From contig UQIY01000015.1 in the NCBI GenBank assembly GCA_900541195.1, positions 1 through 44,387 of the forward strand: a DNA stretch of 44,387 nucleotides. Reading direction: 5' to 3'. The notes under the pieces are model-generated. The model was not told where the DNA came from, ran no database searches, and worked only from the letters and a program-made list of their open reading frames with translations. This DNA is from an uncultured Collinsella sp. (lineage in GTDB: Bacteria > Actinomycetota > Coriobacteriia > Coriobacteriales > Coriobacteriaceae). The translations under genes were made by a program, and so were the position numbers. This document shows positions 1 through 8,523 of this stretch, piece after piece (the stretch's first letter is position 1; the number at the start of each line of letters is the position of its first letter).

Positions 1-24
1 CCCGCCGGCGATGTTGCCGGCGGG
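1..24 (-). terminator. GC-rich hairpin downstream of galT
   Basis: A perfect 9-bp stem (CCCGCCGGC / GCCGGCGGG) with a 6-nt loop lies about 55 nt past the galT stop. It is placed to end the galKT transcript. Any T-run would fall outside the window, so intrinsic termination cannot be confirmed. Confidence 0.45.
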
Positions 25-77
25 CGCCGTTGTCTTGAAGACGAAATGATCCGTTTTCCTCCGTCCCCAAGGGATCA

Positions 78-1706
78 TTACAGCGAGTCGATAAAGCGCT
101 GCTGGGCGGCGCGGCCGGCTTCGTCCCACTTAAAGACGCCGGCGTTGTCGAGCACGTGGCCGAACACCACGCCGACCTCCTCGTGCAGGATATCGATGGC
201 GTTATCCGCCGTAAGCTCGTCGGCACGGCGGGCATAGACATCCTCGGCCCACGCGGCATGGCTGCGGCAAAGATCATCGCCCTCGAGCGCGCCGGCAAGG
301 TCGTAGCTGACATCGGCTTTGGCCGCCAGCAGGTGCTCGCGGACAGCACCGAGCTCAGGAACCAAGCGCGGCGGCAAAATAGCCAGGCCCATGACCTCGA
401 TCAGGCCGATGTTCTCCTTCTTAATGTGGTGATACTCGGCATGCGGGTGGAAAACGCCCAGCGGATGCTCGTCGGTCGTGATATTGCAGCGAAGCGCCAG
501 GTAGGCCTCGTAAATCTCGCCGCCGGCATTGCCGCGGGAGTCGACGCGGCGGATGACGGGCGTCACGGTGTTGTGCGCTACGCCGTCGGTCGTGTGTGCG
601 ATAACGCCAACCGACTCATCGGTCCACTCGCGCCAGGCGAGGATAATCTTCTCGGCAGCGTCGAGCAGCCGAGCGCGGTCATGCGAGCGCAGCCGCAGCA
701 CCGAAAGCGGCCACTGCAGCACGGTGCCGCTAACCTGGTCAAAGCCGGGCACGCTAAACTGCGAGACTTCGGCGGCATGCATCATGGGGAACTCGTGCGC
801 TCCGCCCTGGAAGTGGTCGTGCGACAAGATCGAGCCGCCCACGATGGGCAGGTCGGCGTTAGAGCCGATGAAGTAGTGCGGGAACAGATCGACAAAGTCG
901 AGCAGACAGGTCAGACCCTTGCGGTCGACGTGCATCGGACGATGCTTGGAGCTCATGGTAATGCAGTGCTCGTTAAAGTACGCGTATGGGCTGTACTGGA
1001 AGCCCCAGCGCTCGCCGTCGAGCTGAATGGGAATAACGCGTAGGTTCTGACGGGCGGGGTGAGTGCCGCCGTCGGCTGCGGCGGAGCGTCCGGGATAGCC
1101 CTCGTTTTCGATGCAGAGCTGGCAGGCGGGATACTTCTCGCCCGTGTTCTTGGCGGCACCGGCTGCGGCGATATCGCGCGGGTCCTTCTCGGGCTTCGAC
1201 AGGTTGATGGTGATCTCAAGATCGCCCCAGTTGGTAGGGGTGCTCCATTTGATGTTGCGCGCGATGGCGGCACGGCGCACGTAGCCGGCGTCGCAGCACA
1301 GGCCGTAGAACCAGTCGGTCGCGGCGCGGGGCTCATTGACGCCCATACGTCCGTTGAACTCCTCGTTTACAACCGAAGGCCTCGGCATGAGCGCGCCCAT
1401 GATGCGCATGGCGATGCGGTCGCGGCCCGACGCCGTGTCCTCGGCAGCACCGTTGGCAACGGCGGCCTCGGAAAGCACAGCAAGCGTGCCTTCAAGGTCA
1501 AAGTCGGGCAGGGTATCGGGGTGCAAAAGTGAGAGTTTCTCAACCTGGAGCGCCCAGGCCATGTCAAGCGCCGGGCCCGTAGCACCGATGCACTCGAGAA
1601 TGGTGTTGTAGGCCCAGATGCGGTCATCCTGTCCGATCATCGATCGGTGGATGGCATATTCGATGAGGCCCTGCGCAGCCTCGCGCACGTCGGTCATTAC
1701 AGCCAT
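78..1706 (-). CDS. galT: UDP-glucose--hexose-1-phosphate uridylyltransferase (class II GalT)
   Basis: Leloir pathway, cytoplasm: exchanges UMP between UDP-glucose and galactose-1-phosphate, giving UDP-galactose and glucose-1-phosphate. The 542-aa protein is the long class II type of Gram-positive bacteria (about 500 aa), not the ~350-aa E. coli type. The His-containing active-site stretch SHDHFQGG is at about residues 294-301, and a conserved C-terminal block with HAEYHHIKKENIGLIEVMG follows. The gene overlaps the end of galK, so the two form one operon and are probably translationally coupled. Two starts compete: ATG at 1706 has an AAGGGGG ribosome site about 10 nt upstream; ATG at 1697 overlaps the galK TAA. 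I chose 1706 because of the ribosome site. No UDP-galactose epimerase lies in the window. Confidence 0.93.
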   Translation of the reverse strand: MAVMTDVREAAQGLIEYAIHRSMIGQDDRIWAYNTILECIGATGPALDMAWALQVEKLSLLHPDTLPDFDLEGTLAVLSEAAVANGAAEDTASGRDRIAMRIMGALMPRPSVVNEEFNGRMGVNEPRAATDWFYGLCCDAGYVRRAAIARNIKWSTPTNWGDLEITINLSKPEKDPRDIAAAGAAKNTGEKYPACQLCIENEGYPGRSAAADGGTHPARQNLRVIPIQLDGERWGFQYSPYAYFNEHCITMSSKHRPMHVDRKGLTCLLDFVDLFPHYFIGSNADLPIVGGSILSHDHFQGGAHEFPMMHAAEVSQFSVPGFDQVSGTVLQWPLSVLRLRSHDRARLLDAAEKIILAWREWTDESVGVIAHTTDGVAHNTVTPVIRRVDSRGNAGGEIYEAYLALRCNITTDEHPLGVFHPHAEYHHIKKENIGLIEVMGLAILPPRLVPELGAVREHLLAAKADVSYDLAGALEGDDLCRSHAAWAEDVYARRADELTADNAIDILHEEVGVVFGHVLDNAGVFKWDEAGRAAQQRFIDSL

Positions 1707-2902
1707 GCCGCATAAGCCCCCTTGTCAGAAATTGCGTAGTGGCGGGCAGAACCCTCGCCCAACCAGCTGTTCATCTTGGTAATAAAGGTGTCGACCAGAT
1801 CGAGCGGCACAAAGGCCTGGATGGTGCCGCCAAAGCCGCCGCCGTGGATGCGGACGGCGCCGCGGCCGTCGAGTACATGCTCGGCCAGTGCCAGGGCATA
1901 CATCGAGGGCTGTTCGGAGCCCAGCTTGGCAACGACGTTTTGCAGGTACATGGCAGAGCTGGCGCCCGACTCGCGCGTCAGGACCAGGAACTGATCGATA
2001 TCGCCGGCGTTAAGGGCTGCCCAGCGCTTATCGACCAGGCCGTTTTCATACCAGTAGTGAACGGCGCGCAGACAGGCGCGGTCGCCCAGCTTGGCGCGCA
2101 GTTCGGGGAGCTTGGCGTCAAAGTCCGCCACGTCGACCTCGCACAGGCGTGTCTTGCCAAACTCGGCGGCGATGTCTTGCATCTCGCGCGGAACGGCGGC
2201 GTAGTCGTCGGTGGCGGCCACGTGGTCGGCACCGACCTTAACGAGCACGAGCGCGTAGCCGTGATCCTCAAAGTTGAGCTCGAGCTTCTGGGTCTTAGGC
2301 TGGGCTTGATCCTCAAAGTCCATGTAGGCAAGGCCGCCCAGGCACACAGCGGCCTGGTCCATCAGACCGCAGGGCTTGCCGTAATAGTTGTTCTCGGTGC
2401 GCTGGCTCATCTGGGCGAGTGCGACGGGCTCAATCGCGGGCGCGCCCCAAAGCGTCTCCATAGCGCGGCCGTATGCCGCCTCGACAGCAGCGGAGCTCGA
2501 AAGACCGCCGCCCGAGGGGACGGAGCAGGTAAAGGCGAAGTCGAAACCCTTGGGCTCAACACCAAGCGCTGCGACCTCGTAGGCCATACCGCGCACGAGG
2601 CTTGCGGACGTGCCCTTCTCGGACTCCTGAACATTCAGCGTGTCGAGGGTAATCTCAAACGTGGGGTAGCCCTCGTCGGCGACGCGGACCTTGTTGGAAT
2701 CGGTTGCCACGGCGATACCGTCAACGGCGACATCGAGCGAGCCGGCGATAACGTGGCCGCCTTCGTGATCGGTGTGATTGCCGCTGATCTCGGAACGGCC
2801 GGGCGCGTGCACGTAGAGCACCTGGCGGTCGCCGATGGGGCCAAACTCCTCCTCAAACAGCTTGGTGAGCGTGGCAAATGTCTTATCGTCGGGGGTGGTC
2901 AT
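1697..2902 (-). CDS. galK: Galactokinase
   Basis: Phosphorylates alpha-D-galactose with ATP to galactose-1-phosphate, the substrate of GalT encoded next. It is a GHMP-family kinase of 401 aa, near the usual 390-400 aa. Visible motifs are the galactokinase signature GRSEISGNHTDHEGG near the N-terminus, the ATP-binding GHMP motif SVPSGGGLSSSAA and the C-terminal motif RIHGGGFGG. An in-frame ATG exists at 2989, but the start at 2902 has an AAAGGA ribosome site at the right distance and matches family N-termini, so it is preferred. First gene of galKT; copies of a putative LacI-type operator lie just upstream, so the adjacent divergent regulator probably represses it. Confidence 0.95.
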   Translation of the reverse strand: MTTPDDKTFATLTKLFEEEFGPIGDRQVLYVHAPGRSEISGNHTDHEGGHVIAGSLDVAVDGIAVATDSNKVRVADEGYPTFEITLDTLNVQESEKGTSASLVRGMAYEVAALGVEPKGFDFAFTCSVPSGGGLSSSAAVEAAYGRAMETLWGAPAIEPVALAQMSQRTENNYYGKPCGLMDQAAVCLGGLAYMDFEDQAQPKTQKLELNFEDHGYALVLVKVGADHVAATDDYAAVPREMQDIAAEFGKTRLCEVDVADFDAKLPELRAKLGDRACLRAVHYWYENGLVDKRWAALNAGDIDQFLVLTRESGASSAMYLQNVVAKLGSEQPSMYALALAEHVLDGRGAVRIHGGGFGGTIQAFVPLDLVDTFITKMNSWLGEGSARHYAISDKGAYAAWL

Positions 2903-2942
2903 GGGAGTCCTTTCCTTGGCGCGCACGGGTGAGTTTTGCGTC

Positions 2943-3147
2943 GTTATGAGTACGTTAACAACTTGAAGCGGCATGAACCAGGTGTCCACGATACCGCGCG
3001 TTACGGGCTATGCTAACGTACTCATAACACAACGCTTGTCACTTTTTGAGAATCTGGTAATCGGTAGAAATACAGCCGTGAACGGTGCTGCCGTATGGAC
3101 TTATAAAGCAGAAGAGGTGCAGATAGAAAAAGTAGAGTACGTTAACA
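2943..3147. promoter_or_regulatory. Three copies of a putative LacI-type operator between galK and its regulator
   Basis: The 18-mer GTTATGAGTACGTTAACA is at 2943-2960, an inverted copy with one change is at 3011-3028, and a 13-nt copy (GAGTACGTTAACA) is at 3135-3147. The core TGAGTACGTTAACA has the central CG and outer TG...CA of LacI-family sites. The first two copies are 68 bp apart, suitable for DNA looping. The third lies shortly downstream of a TATAAA (3102-3107) in front of the regulator, suggesting autoregulation. The repeats are seen directly; binding is inferred. Confidence 0.65.
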
Positions 3148-3240
3148 TGCGTCCGACGATAGCGGGCCTCGGCGCGGGATGTATTTCTGCCCGGGCCGGC
3201 ATTCACGCTATTCAGATCTCGCAAGGGTGAAGGTGATCCT

Positions 3241-4272
3241 GTGGCAAGGCGCCCGTCCAACGATACAGGTACGCGTCCGGTCTCCATGGCCGACGTCGCC
3301 CGCGCTGCTGGCGTTTCGCAGCAGACGGTTTCTCGCGTCGCCAACGGCTTGCCTAACGTCAACGAGCAGACGCGCCAGCGCGTGCAAGCCGCTATGCAAG
3401 AGCTCGGCTTTCGTCCGAGTTATGCCGGTCGCTCGCTGCGCGACGGCCGTTACCATTCGGTCGGCCTGTGCGTCAACGATGTCACTAAGTTTGGTAACCT
3501 CTCAATGATCGATGGCATCGCCAGCGCTGCTCGCGAGCATAATTGCGCCATCACGCTGGTCGAGATGTCCAAGACCGAGGAGTTTTCGCTTGCCGAGGCA
3601 ACGCGTCGTATGGCCGCGCTGCCCGTGGACGGCATCATTATCGGCATGAGCCGTATGGCTCCCGATTTTGAGACGTTTGATCCGTTGCCGGGTATCGGCA
3701 CGGTTATCGTCACCATGTATGCGCACCCGCGGGTGACCACAGTCGACTCCGATCATTACGGTTGCTCGCTGCTGCTCATGGATCATCTGTTTGAGCTGGG
3801 ACACGAGCAGATTCGCTTTATCGGCGGCCCGTCGTTCTCGGTCGACGAGCAATTTCGTCGCGCCGGTTGGCAAGATGCTCTCGAGCGTAAACACATCGAG
3901 CCGGTAGAGCCGCTCGAGGGTGACTGGTCTGCTAACAGCGGTTACGAGGCCGGCAGGTACCTGGCCGAGCACGATCGCACCATGACGGCGATTTATGCGG
4001 CAAACGACCAGATGGCAAACGGCGCCATTGCAGCGCTGCGCGATAGCGGCTTGCGCGTGCCCGAGGACGTAAGCGTGGTCGGCGTCGACGATTCGCTCGA
4101 TGATTTTGTGGCACACAACGAGCTCACGACCGTGCGATTCGATCTGCATCAGCGCGGACGCGAGGTATTCGAGCATGCGGTTCCCGAGGCGGGTACGGCG
4201 GGCAAAACCGTTGCCATTCGTATTCCCGGCCAGCTCATTATTCGACATAGCACGGCGATACCGCACGCATAG
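3241..4272 (+). CDS. LacI/GalR-family transcriptional regulator
   Basis: A 343-aa DNA-binding repressor of the usual LacI-family length. The N-terminal helix-turn-helix (MADVARAAGVSQQTVSRVAN, about residues 16-35) is followed by the hinge and a periplasmic-binding-protein-like sensor domain (GIIIGMSRM, IRFIGGPS, AIYAANDQMANGAI, VVGVDD). The start is GTG at 3241 with an AAGGTGA ribosome site; the later ATG at 3286 has none. It diverges from galKT across a spacer carrying repeated operator-like sites, so it most likely controls galactose use. The inducer cannot be read from sequence. Confidence 0.9.
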   Translation: MARRPSNDTGTRPVSMADVARAAGVSQQTVSRVANGLPNVNEQTRQRVQAAMQELGFRPSYAGRSLRDGRYHSVGLCVNDVTKFGNLSMIDGIASAAREHNCAITLVEMSKTEEFSLAEATRRMAALPVDGIIIGMSRMAPDFETFDPLPGIGTVIVTMYAHPRVTTVDSDHYGCSLLLMDHLFELGHEQIRFIGGPSFSVDEQFRRAGWQDALERKHIEPVEPLEGDWSANSGYEAGRYLAEHDRTMTAIYAANDQMANGAIAALRDSGLRVPEDVSVVGVDDSLDDFVAHNELTTVRFDLHQRGREVFEHAVPEAGTAGKTVAIRIPGQLIIRHSTAIPHA

Positions 4273-4401
4273 TTTTTGCAGGTCAACAGCGGTATATTCT
4301 GCCTCAATAACAATCGGTAAGGATGCTGACAGATAGCCGTGGCTATGAAGGCGAGTGTTATGATAGACGGGTTCTTTTGTCTATCTAGGAGGCTTTGCCT
4401 G

Positions 4402-5562
4402 ATGGAGATCACCAAGGATATCCGCTATATCGGCGTCGACGACCACGACATCGACCTGTTCGAGGGCCAGTACGACGTGTCCGAGAACGGTATGGCATAT
4501 AACAGCTACGTTATCTTGGGCGATAAAATCGCTGTCGCCGATTCGGTCGACGGTGGTTTTGTCGACGAGTGGCTCGGCAACCTCGAGGCCGCGCTCGATG
4601 GCCGTACGCCCGATTACTTGGTTGTACATCACATGGAGCCCGATCACTCCGCCGGCATCGCTGCCTTTATGGAGCGCTATCCCCAGGCGCAGATCGTGGC
4701 AAGCATGGGTGCATTCCGCATGATGGTCAACTACTTTGGCACCGACTTCCCCGAGCGTAAGATGGTCGTCAAAGATGGCGACGTGCTCGATCTGGGCGGT
4801 CACAGCCTGACGTTTGTCGGCGCCCCCAACGTGCACTGGCCCGAGGTGTTGTTCTCCTACGAGGCCACCGACAAGGTGCTCTTTAGTGCCGACGGCTTTG
4901 GCAAGTTTGGCGCCAACGACATCGAGGATCCCGAGGGCTGGGCTTGCGAAGCGCGCCGTTACTACTTTGGCATCGTGGGCAAGTTCGGCAAGTTTGTGCA
5001 GGCCGTGCTCAAGAAGGCCGCCAATCTGGACATCCAGATCATTTGCCCGCTTCACGGCCCCGTGCTGACCGAGAACCTGGGCTATTACCTCGACACCTAC
5101 AACACCTGGTCGAGCTATCAGCCCGAGGACGAGGGCATCACGATTGCCTATGCGAGTGTGTATGGGCATCTGAAGGCTGCCGTTGAAGAGCTCGCATCTG
5201 CGCTCGAGGCCCGCGGCCAGAAGGTTTCCGTCTTTGACCTGGCTCGCGACGATATGGCCGAGGCTGTTGAGGATGCGTTCCGCTATGACCGTCTGGTGCT
5301 CGCCTCTATCACCTATCAGGGCGAGATCTTCCCGTTCATGAGCACCTTTATCCACACGCTCGCCGAGCATGCCTACCAGAACCGCACCGTGGCGCTCGTC
5401 GAGGCCGGCTCCTGGGCGCCCACCGCTGCCAAGGTTATGACTAAGGAGCTCGAGGGTATGAAGGACATCACCCTGGCGCAGAACAAGGTGACTGTGCTGG
5501 GGTCGCTCAACGACGCCTCGCGCGTTCAGATCGAGGCCCTCGCCGACGAGCTTTCCAAGTAG
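4402..5562 (+). CDS. Flavodiiron protein (A-type flavoprotein, FprA-like)
   Basis: Cytoplasmic enzyme of the family that reduces O2 and/or NO to water or N2O, protecting anaerobes. The 386-aa protein has the two usual parts. The metallo-beta-lactamase-like domain carries the diiron motif H77-x-E79-x-D81-H82, and further ligand His residues follow. A C-terminal flavodoxin-like domain starts near residue 250 (ITIAYASVYGH, the FMN-loop region). No rubredoxin domain is fused. The start is ATG at 4402, with AGGAGG at 4387-4392; the longer frame from 4339 lacks a ribosome site. O2 versus NO preference cannot be judged. Monocistronic: a terminator follows. Confidence 0.93.
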   Translation: MEITKDIRYIGVDDHDIDLFEGQYDVSENGMAYNSYVILGDKIAVADSVDGGFVDEWLGNLEAALDGRTPDYLVVHHMEPDHSAGIAAFMERYPQAQIVASMGAFRMMVNYFGTDFPERKMVVKDGDVLDLGGHSLTFVGAPNVHWPEVLFSYEATDKVLFSADGFGKFGANDIEDPEGWACEARRYYFGIVGKFGKFVQAVLKKAANLDIQIICPLHGPVLTENLGYYLDTYNTWSSYQPEDEGITIAYASVYGHLKAAVEELASALEARGQKVSVFDLARDDMAEAVEDAFRYDRLVLASITYQGEIFPFMSTFIHTLAEHAYQNRTVALVEAGSWAPTAAKVMTKELEGMKDITLAQNKVTVLGSLNDASRVQIEALADELSK

Positions 5563-5584
5563 CGATATTTCGCTTTTAACGCTC

Positions 5585-5621
5585 AACCACCACAAAGGGG
5601 ACAGGCACCTTTGTGGTGGTT
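5585..5621 (+). terminator. Intrinsic terminator with a GGGGACAG loop
   Basis: A 12-14 bp stem (ACCACCACAAAGG / CCTTTGTGGTGGT) is followed by TTTTTG, just after the flavodiiron gene and ahead of the convergent regulator's stop. Drawn with the TTTG stem closed first, the loop is GGGGACAGGCACC (13 nt). This places it in the loop-conserved hairpin set also seen at 14358, 15802 and 31694. Confidence 0.8.
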
Positions 5622-5626
5622 TTTGT

Positions 5627-6430
5627 TTAAGCGCCAGCGATGAGGAGATTTGGGCGGGCGTCGTCGACGATCTCGGCGATTGAGGTGGCAACGGCATGAT
5701 CGGGGTCACGGTCCATCACGATGGTGTCGACATCTGCCAGCTCGGCAAAGCGGTACATGCCGCGTCCGTTAACCTTGCTGGCGTCCATGAGGGCGACGCT
5801 TTGATGGGCTGCGGCGATCATAGCCGTTTTGGTCTCGGCCATTTGGGGAAAGTCGGTCGTAAAGCCGCAGCGGGGGACAAAAGCGCCGGGGCACATGACG
5901 GCCAGATCGGCGTGGACCATTTGGAGCGCCTGCATGGTAAGTGGACCGTACAGATAGCGATGACCTTTGCGCAGTGCCCCACCCAGCATGACGACATCGA
6001 CCGAGGGCATGCTCTCGTCGATGTAATCGGCGATGGTAATGTCGGCCGTGATGACGGTGATGCCGTCGCGCTGATCGAGGAGCCGGACGAACTCGAGCGC
6101 CGTGGTGCCCGAGTCGACAAGCAGCGTGTCGCCATTGCCGACGAGCTCGATGGCGCTTTGCGCGATGGCCTGCTTGGCGGCGACATTGACGTTGATGCGG
6201 CGATCCTGGGTGGATACGGTCAGTCGCTTCTGGAGAGACACGGCGCCACCATGCGTGCGGCGCAACTTGCCGGACTCGGCGAGTGAGTCCAGGTCGGCGC
6301 GAGCGGTGACAGAGGATACGCCAAAGGTCTGGGCGATTTCTGCCACCTGCACCGAGGCGTTATGCTCGAGCATCTCCATGATGGCGGCACGACGCTCATC
6401 GGCGAAGGCTCGGGTTGTCGCATGGGCCAT
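5627..6430 (-). CDS. DeoR-family transcriptional regulator
   Basis: A 267-aa repressor of the DeoR/GlpR type, typically controlling sugar or sugar-phosphate genes and sensing a phosphorylated sugar. The N-terminal winged helix includes VQVAEIAQTFGVSSVTARAD and the hallmark SGKLRRTHGGAV. The C-terminal DeoRC sensor shows LLVDSGTTALEF and MLGGALRKG, but its later block (MCPGAFVPRCGFTTDF) departs from the usual form. The start at 6430 has GGAG six bases upstream; an in-frame ATG at 6487 has no good site. Divergent from the class II aldolase gene, which it may regulate together with itself. Confidence 0.88.
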   Translation of the reverse strand: MAHATTRAFADERRAAIMEMLEHNASVQVAEIAQTFGVSSVTARADLDSLAESGKLRRTHGGAVSLQKRLTVSTQDRRINVNVAAKQAIAQSAIELVGNGDTLLVDSGTTALEFVRLLDQRDGITVITADITIADYIDESMPSVDVVMLGGALRKGHRYLYGPLTMQALQMVHADLAVMCPGAFVPRCGFTTDFPQMAETKTAMIAAAHQSVALMDASKVNGRGMYRFAELADVDTIVMDRDPDHAVATSIAEIVDDARPNLLIAGA

Positions 6431-6524
6431 AGCTGCTCCATTCTCGGCTAAATTTGTAGGAATTGTGTTGAGTCTATTTTCGTTCATTTTCTTTTTGAGT
6501 AAGAAAACGCCTTTCGATTACTTA

Positions 6525-6540
6525 TCTTTTCTATAAAAGA
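6525..6540. promoter_or_regulatory. Candidate DeoR-type operator
   Basis: A perfect palindrome TCTTTT-CTAT-AAAAGA lies in the 334-bp spacer between the DeoR-family gene and the aldolase gene. Position and AT-rich dyad suit a DeoR-type operator. There is only one clear copy, so this is tentative. Nothing else was recognised in the spacer. Confidence 0.3.
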
Positions 6541-6764
6541 AAGACGCTGAACGCCCAAAATTCAATATCGAATACGCCCACTCGGCTCCAATTCCTTCCG
6601 TTTACTTTTCAAAAACGACTGTATTGACCTGCATGGGCTCAATATCTCGCACATGCAAAGCCGCTGAATTTCATACAATGGACGCAGCAAAACGCAAGGT
6701 AAAACGCCTTGCGGACACGTACGCCCGATGTCCAGATGCGGGCGAGGGAGAGGAGCAAACGCTC

Positions 6765-7622
6765 ATGGCACTTGTTACCACCGAAAAGATGCTCAAGGAC
6801 GCTCAGGCCGGCCATTACGCCGTTGGCGCGTTCAACGTCGAGAACCTCGAGTTTGTTATGGCCGTTCTGGCCGCTGCCGAGGAGACCAAGTCCCCCGTCA
6901 TCATGCAGACCACCCCGGGCACCATCAAGACCGCTGGTCTGGACTACTTCTACGGCATGGTCAAGGCTGCCGCCGAGCGCGCTTCCGTGCCCGTCGCCCT
7001 GCACCTCGATCATGGCGATGGCTATGACCGCTGCATGCAGGCTTTCCGCACTGGCTACACCTCTGTCATGATCGACGGTTCGCACGAGTCCTTCGAGGAC
7101 AACATCGCCCTGACCAAGTCCGTCGCCGACGCTGGCCGCGCCATGGGTGTGCCCGTCGAGGCCGAGCTTGGCAAGGTTGGCGGCAAGGAGGACGACGGTC
7201 CCGCGGTTGAGGGCGAGAGCCCCTACACCGATCCGGCCGAGGCCAAGGAGTTCGTCGAGCGCACCGGCTGCACCTCGCTGGCCATTGGCGTTGGCACCAG
7301 CCACGGCGTGTACACGAGCGATCCTCACATCGAGCAGTCCGTGGTCAAGGCCATCCGCGACGCCGTCGACGTGCCGCTGGTTCTGCACGGCACTTCCGGT
7401 GTGCCCGATGAGCAGGTCGCCGAGGCCGTGAAGAACGGCATCTGCAAGGTCAACTACGCCACTGAGCTGCGTCAGGCCTACACCAAGGGCTTCATGGCCT
7501 ACATGGCCGAGAACCCCGCCTGCTTCGACCCCAAGAAGCCGGCCAAGGAGGGCATGCGTGAGATTACCGAGCTGGTTAAGATCCGCATGACCAACCTCAA
7601 CTCTGTGGGCAAAGCAGAGTAA
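6765..7622 (+). CDS. fba: Class II ketose-bisphosphate aldolase (fructose- or tagatose-1,6-bisphosphate)
   Basis: Zinc-dependent class II aldolase splitting a ketose 1,6-bisphosphate into DHAP and glyceraldehyde-3-phosphate. Visible motifs: GAFNVENLEF at the N-terminus, HLDHGDGYD with a metal-binding His, SVMIDGSHESFEDN, VEAELGKVGGKEDD, GVGTSHGVY and LHGTSGVPDEQ. The 285-aa length fits. The start at 6765 has AGGAG about 10 nt upstream; the longer frame from 6624 is not supported. FbaA-type and GatY/KbaY-type enzymes are close, so tagatose-bisphosphate activity is possible; as the only aldolase seen, the glycolytic role is the default. Strong G/C-ending codon bias suggests high expression. Confidence 0.88.
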   Translation: MALVTTEKMLKDAQAGHYAVGAFNVENLEFVMAVLAAAEETKSPVIMQTTPGTIKTAGLDYFYGMVKAAAERASVPVALHLDHGDGYDRCMQAFRTGYTSVMIDGSHESFEDNIALTKSVADAGRAMGVPVEAELGKVGGKEDDGPAVEGESPYTDPAEAKEFVERTGCTSLAIGVGTSHGVYTSDPHIEQSVVKAIRDAVDVPLVLHGTSGVPDEQVAEAVKNGICKVNYATELRQAYTKGFMAYMAENPACFDPKKPAKEGMREITELVKIRMTNLNSVGKAE

Positions 7623-7655
7623 CAGCAAGGGTACTCTGACTCGCTACATATCCCG

Positions 7656-7780
7656 GGGAGGGACGAGGGCTTAGTTCCCCAATCGTCCTCGGGCATGCAA
7701 AAAGCCTCGCTGCGCACTTCGTGCGGCGAGGCTTTTTGCCCCCTGCGGAAAGATTGGGGAACTAAGCCCTCGTCCCTCCC
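7656..7780. repeat. Nested palindrome, GTCCTCG/CTGCGGA family, copy 1
   Basis: Perfect 29-bp outer arms (7656-7684 and 7752-7780) enclose conserved strand segments, GTCCTCGGGCATG on the left and CTGCGGAAA on the right. Inside these is a second stem (GCAAAAAGCCTCGC / GCGAGGCTTTTTGC) capped by a TTC-containing loop. It lies between the convergent aldolase and HAD genes. The outer arms match no other copy in the window, while the internal segments recur at 23641, 34642 and 40096. Confidence 0.9.
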
Positions 7781-7843
7781 AGGTTGACCTACTCGAGGTC
7801 GTCGCCCTTGTGGCGTTGGGACTGAAAGGGTGGGACGCGTGGG

Positions 7844-8467
7844 TTATTTGGTTGTTAGGGTTAACAGGTCGTTGGGGGTTTCGAGGTTGTAGGTGGCATT
7901 TGGGATGTCTTGGTGTGATCCCCATGCCGCTCTGGCAAAACTGACCCCTGCCGAAGTTGCGCATTGTTCGTCGTAGACGGTGTCGCCAACGTAGACGACG
8001 TTGCCAGGATTCGCGCCCGTACGCCGGAGATATTCGAGCATGGGAGCGGGTGCGGGTTTATGTTCGGTTGTGTCTTCGACAAGGATGATGTGCTCAAAAT
8101 ACTTATCGAAGCCAAGGGGTGCAATTTCTTCTGCGTATTCGTCGCGCGCACGTGAGGAGACGATGCCAAGTTTGCAGCCGTTGTCGGCGAGTGTTGCGAT
8201 GACTTCAAGCAAACCTGGAAACACGCTGATGGTGCTTTTAAAGCTGGCGGCAACTTGGCACCAGCGATCCAACGTTGCCTGCGAGTAGATCCCAAGTTTC
8301 TCAAGGGCATCCTTGCCGGGTATGCCGAGGGCAAAATCAAGCTCGTGTCGGGGGAGCGTTTTGCTGGTCTCTTCTTGGACAATCTGGACAAGCGATGACA
8401 GAACGCTTTCTTCTGTATCTGCCAATGTCCCATCAACGTCAAATACGATATGGTCAAAGTGCTTCAT
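7844..8467 (-). CDS. HAD-superfamily hydrolase (phosphoglycolate phosphatase-like)
   Basis: A 207-aa small-molecule phosphatase of the haloacid dehalogenase superfamily. Motif I is FDVDGTLAD (nucleophile Asp and acid/base Asp), motif II lies in GIVSSRARDE, the motif III Lys is in EHKPAP and motif IV is YVGDTVYD. A helical cap between motifs I and II matches the subgroup of Gph, PpaX and beta-phosphoglucomutase. The start at 8467 has GAGGAG upstream. It is co-directional with the AraC-type regulator 56 nt upstream and may share its transcript. The substrate cannot be predicted. Confidence 0.85.
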   Translation of the reverse strand: MKHFDHIVFDVDGTLADTEESVLSSLVQIVQEETSKTLPRHELDFALGIPGKDALEKLGIYSQATLDRWCQVAASFKSTISVFPGLLEVIATLADNGCKLGIVSSRARDEYAEEIAPLGFDKYFEHIILVEDTTEHKPAPAPMLEYLRRTGANPGNVVYVGDTVYDEQCATSAGVSFARAAWGSHQDIPNATYNLETPNDLLTLTTK

Positions 8468-8523
8468 ATGATTGCTCCTCTCTGTTGTTTGCCTGCAAGT
8501 TTGATGCAGTGACAGAAGAAGGG

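Noticed and set aside
156..1043. Long open frame opposite galT, with similar long antisense frames opposite galK, asd, lysC and cas1
   Set aside because: High-GC coding strands commonly leave an open antisense frame; these show no family motifs or ribosome sites.
6624..6764. 47-residue N-terminal extension of the aldolase
   Set aside because: Class II aldolases begin at the position of ATG 6765, which has an AGGAG site; the extension is not conserved-looking.
7656..7780. Calling the nested palindromes simple intrinsic terminators
   Set aside because: They lack T-runs, are far longer than needed and have conserved unpaired segments; a role in mRNA 3' ends is still possible.
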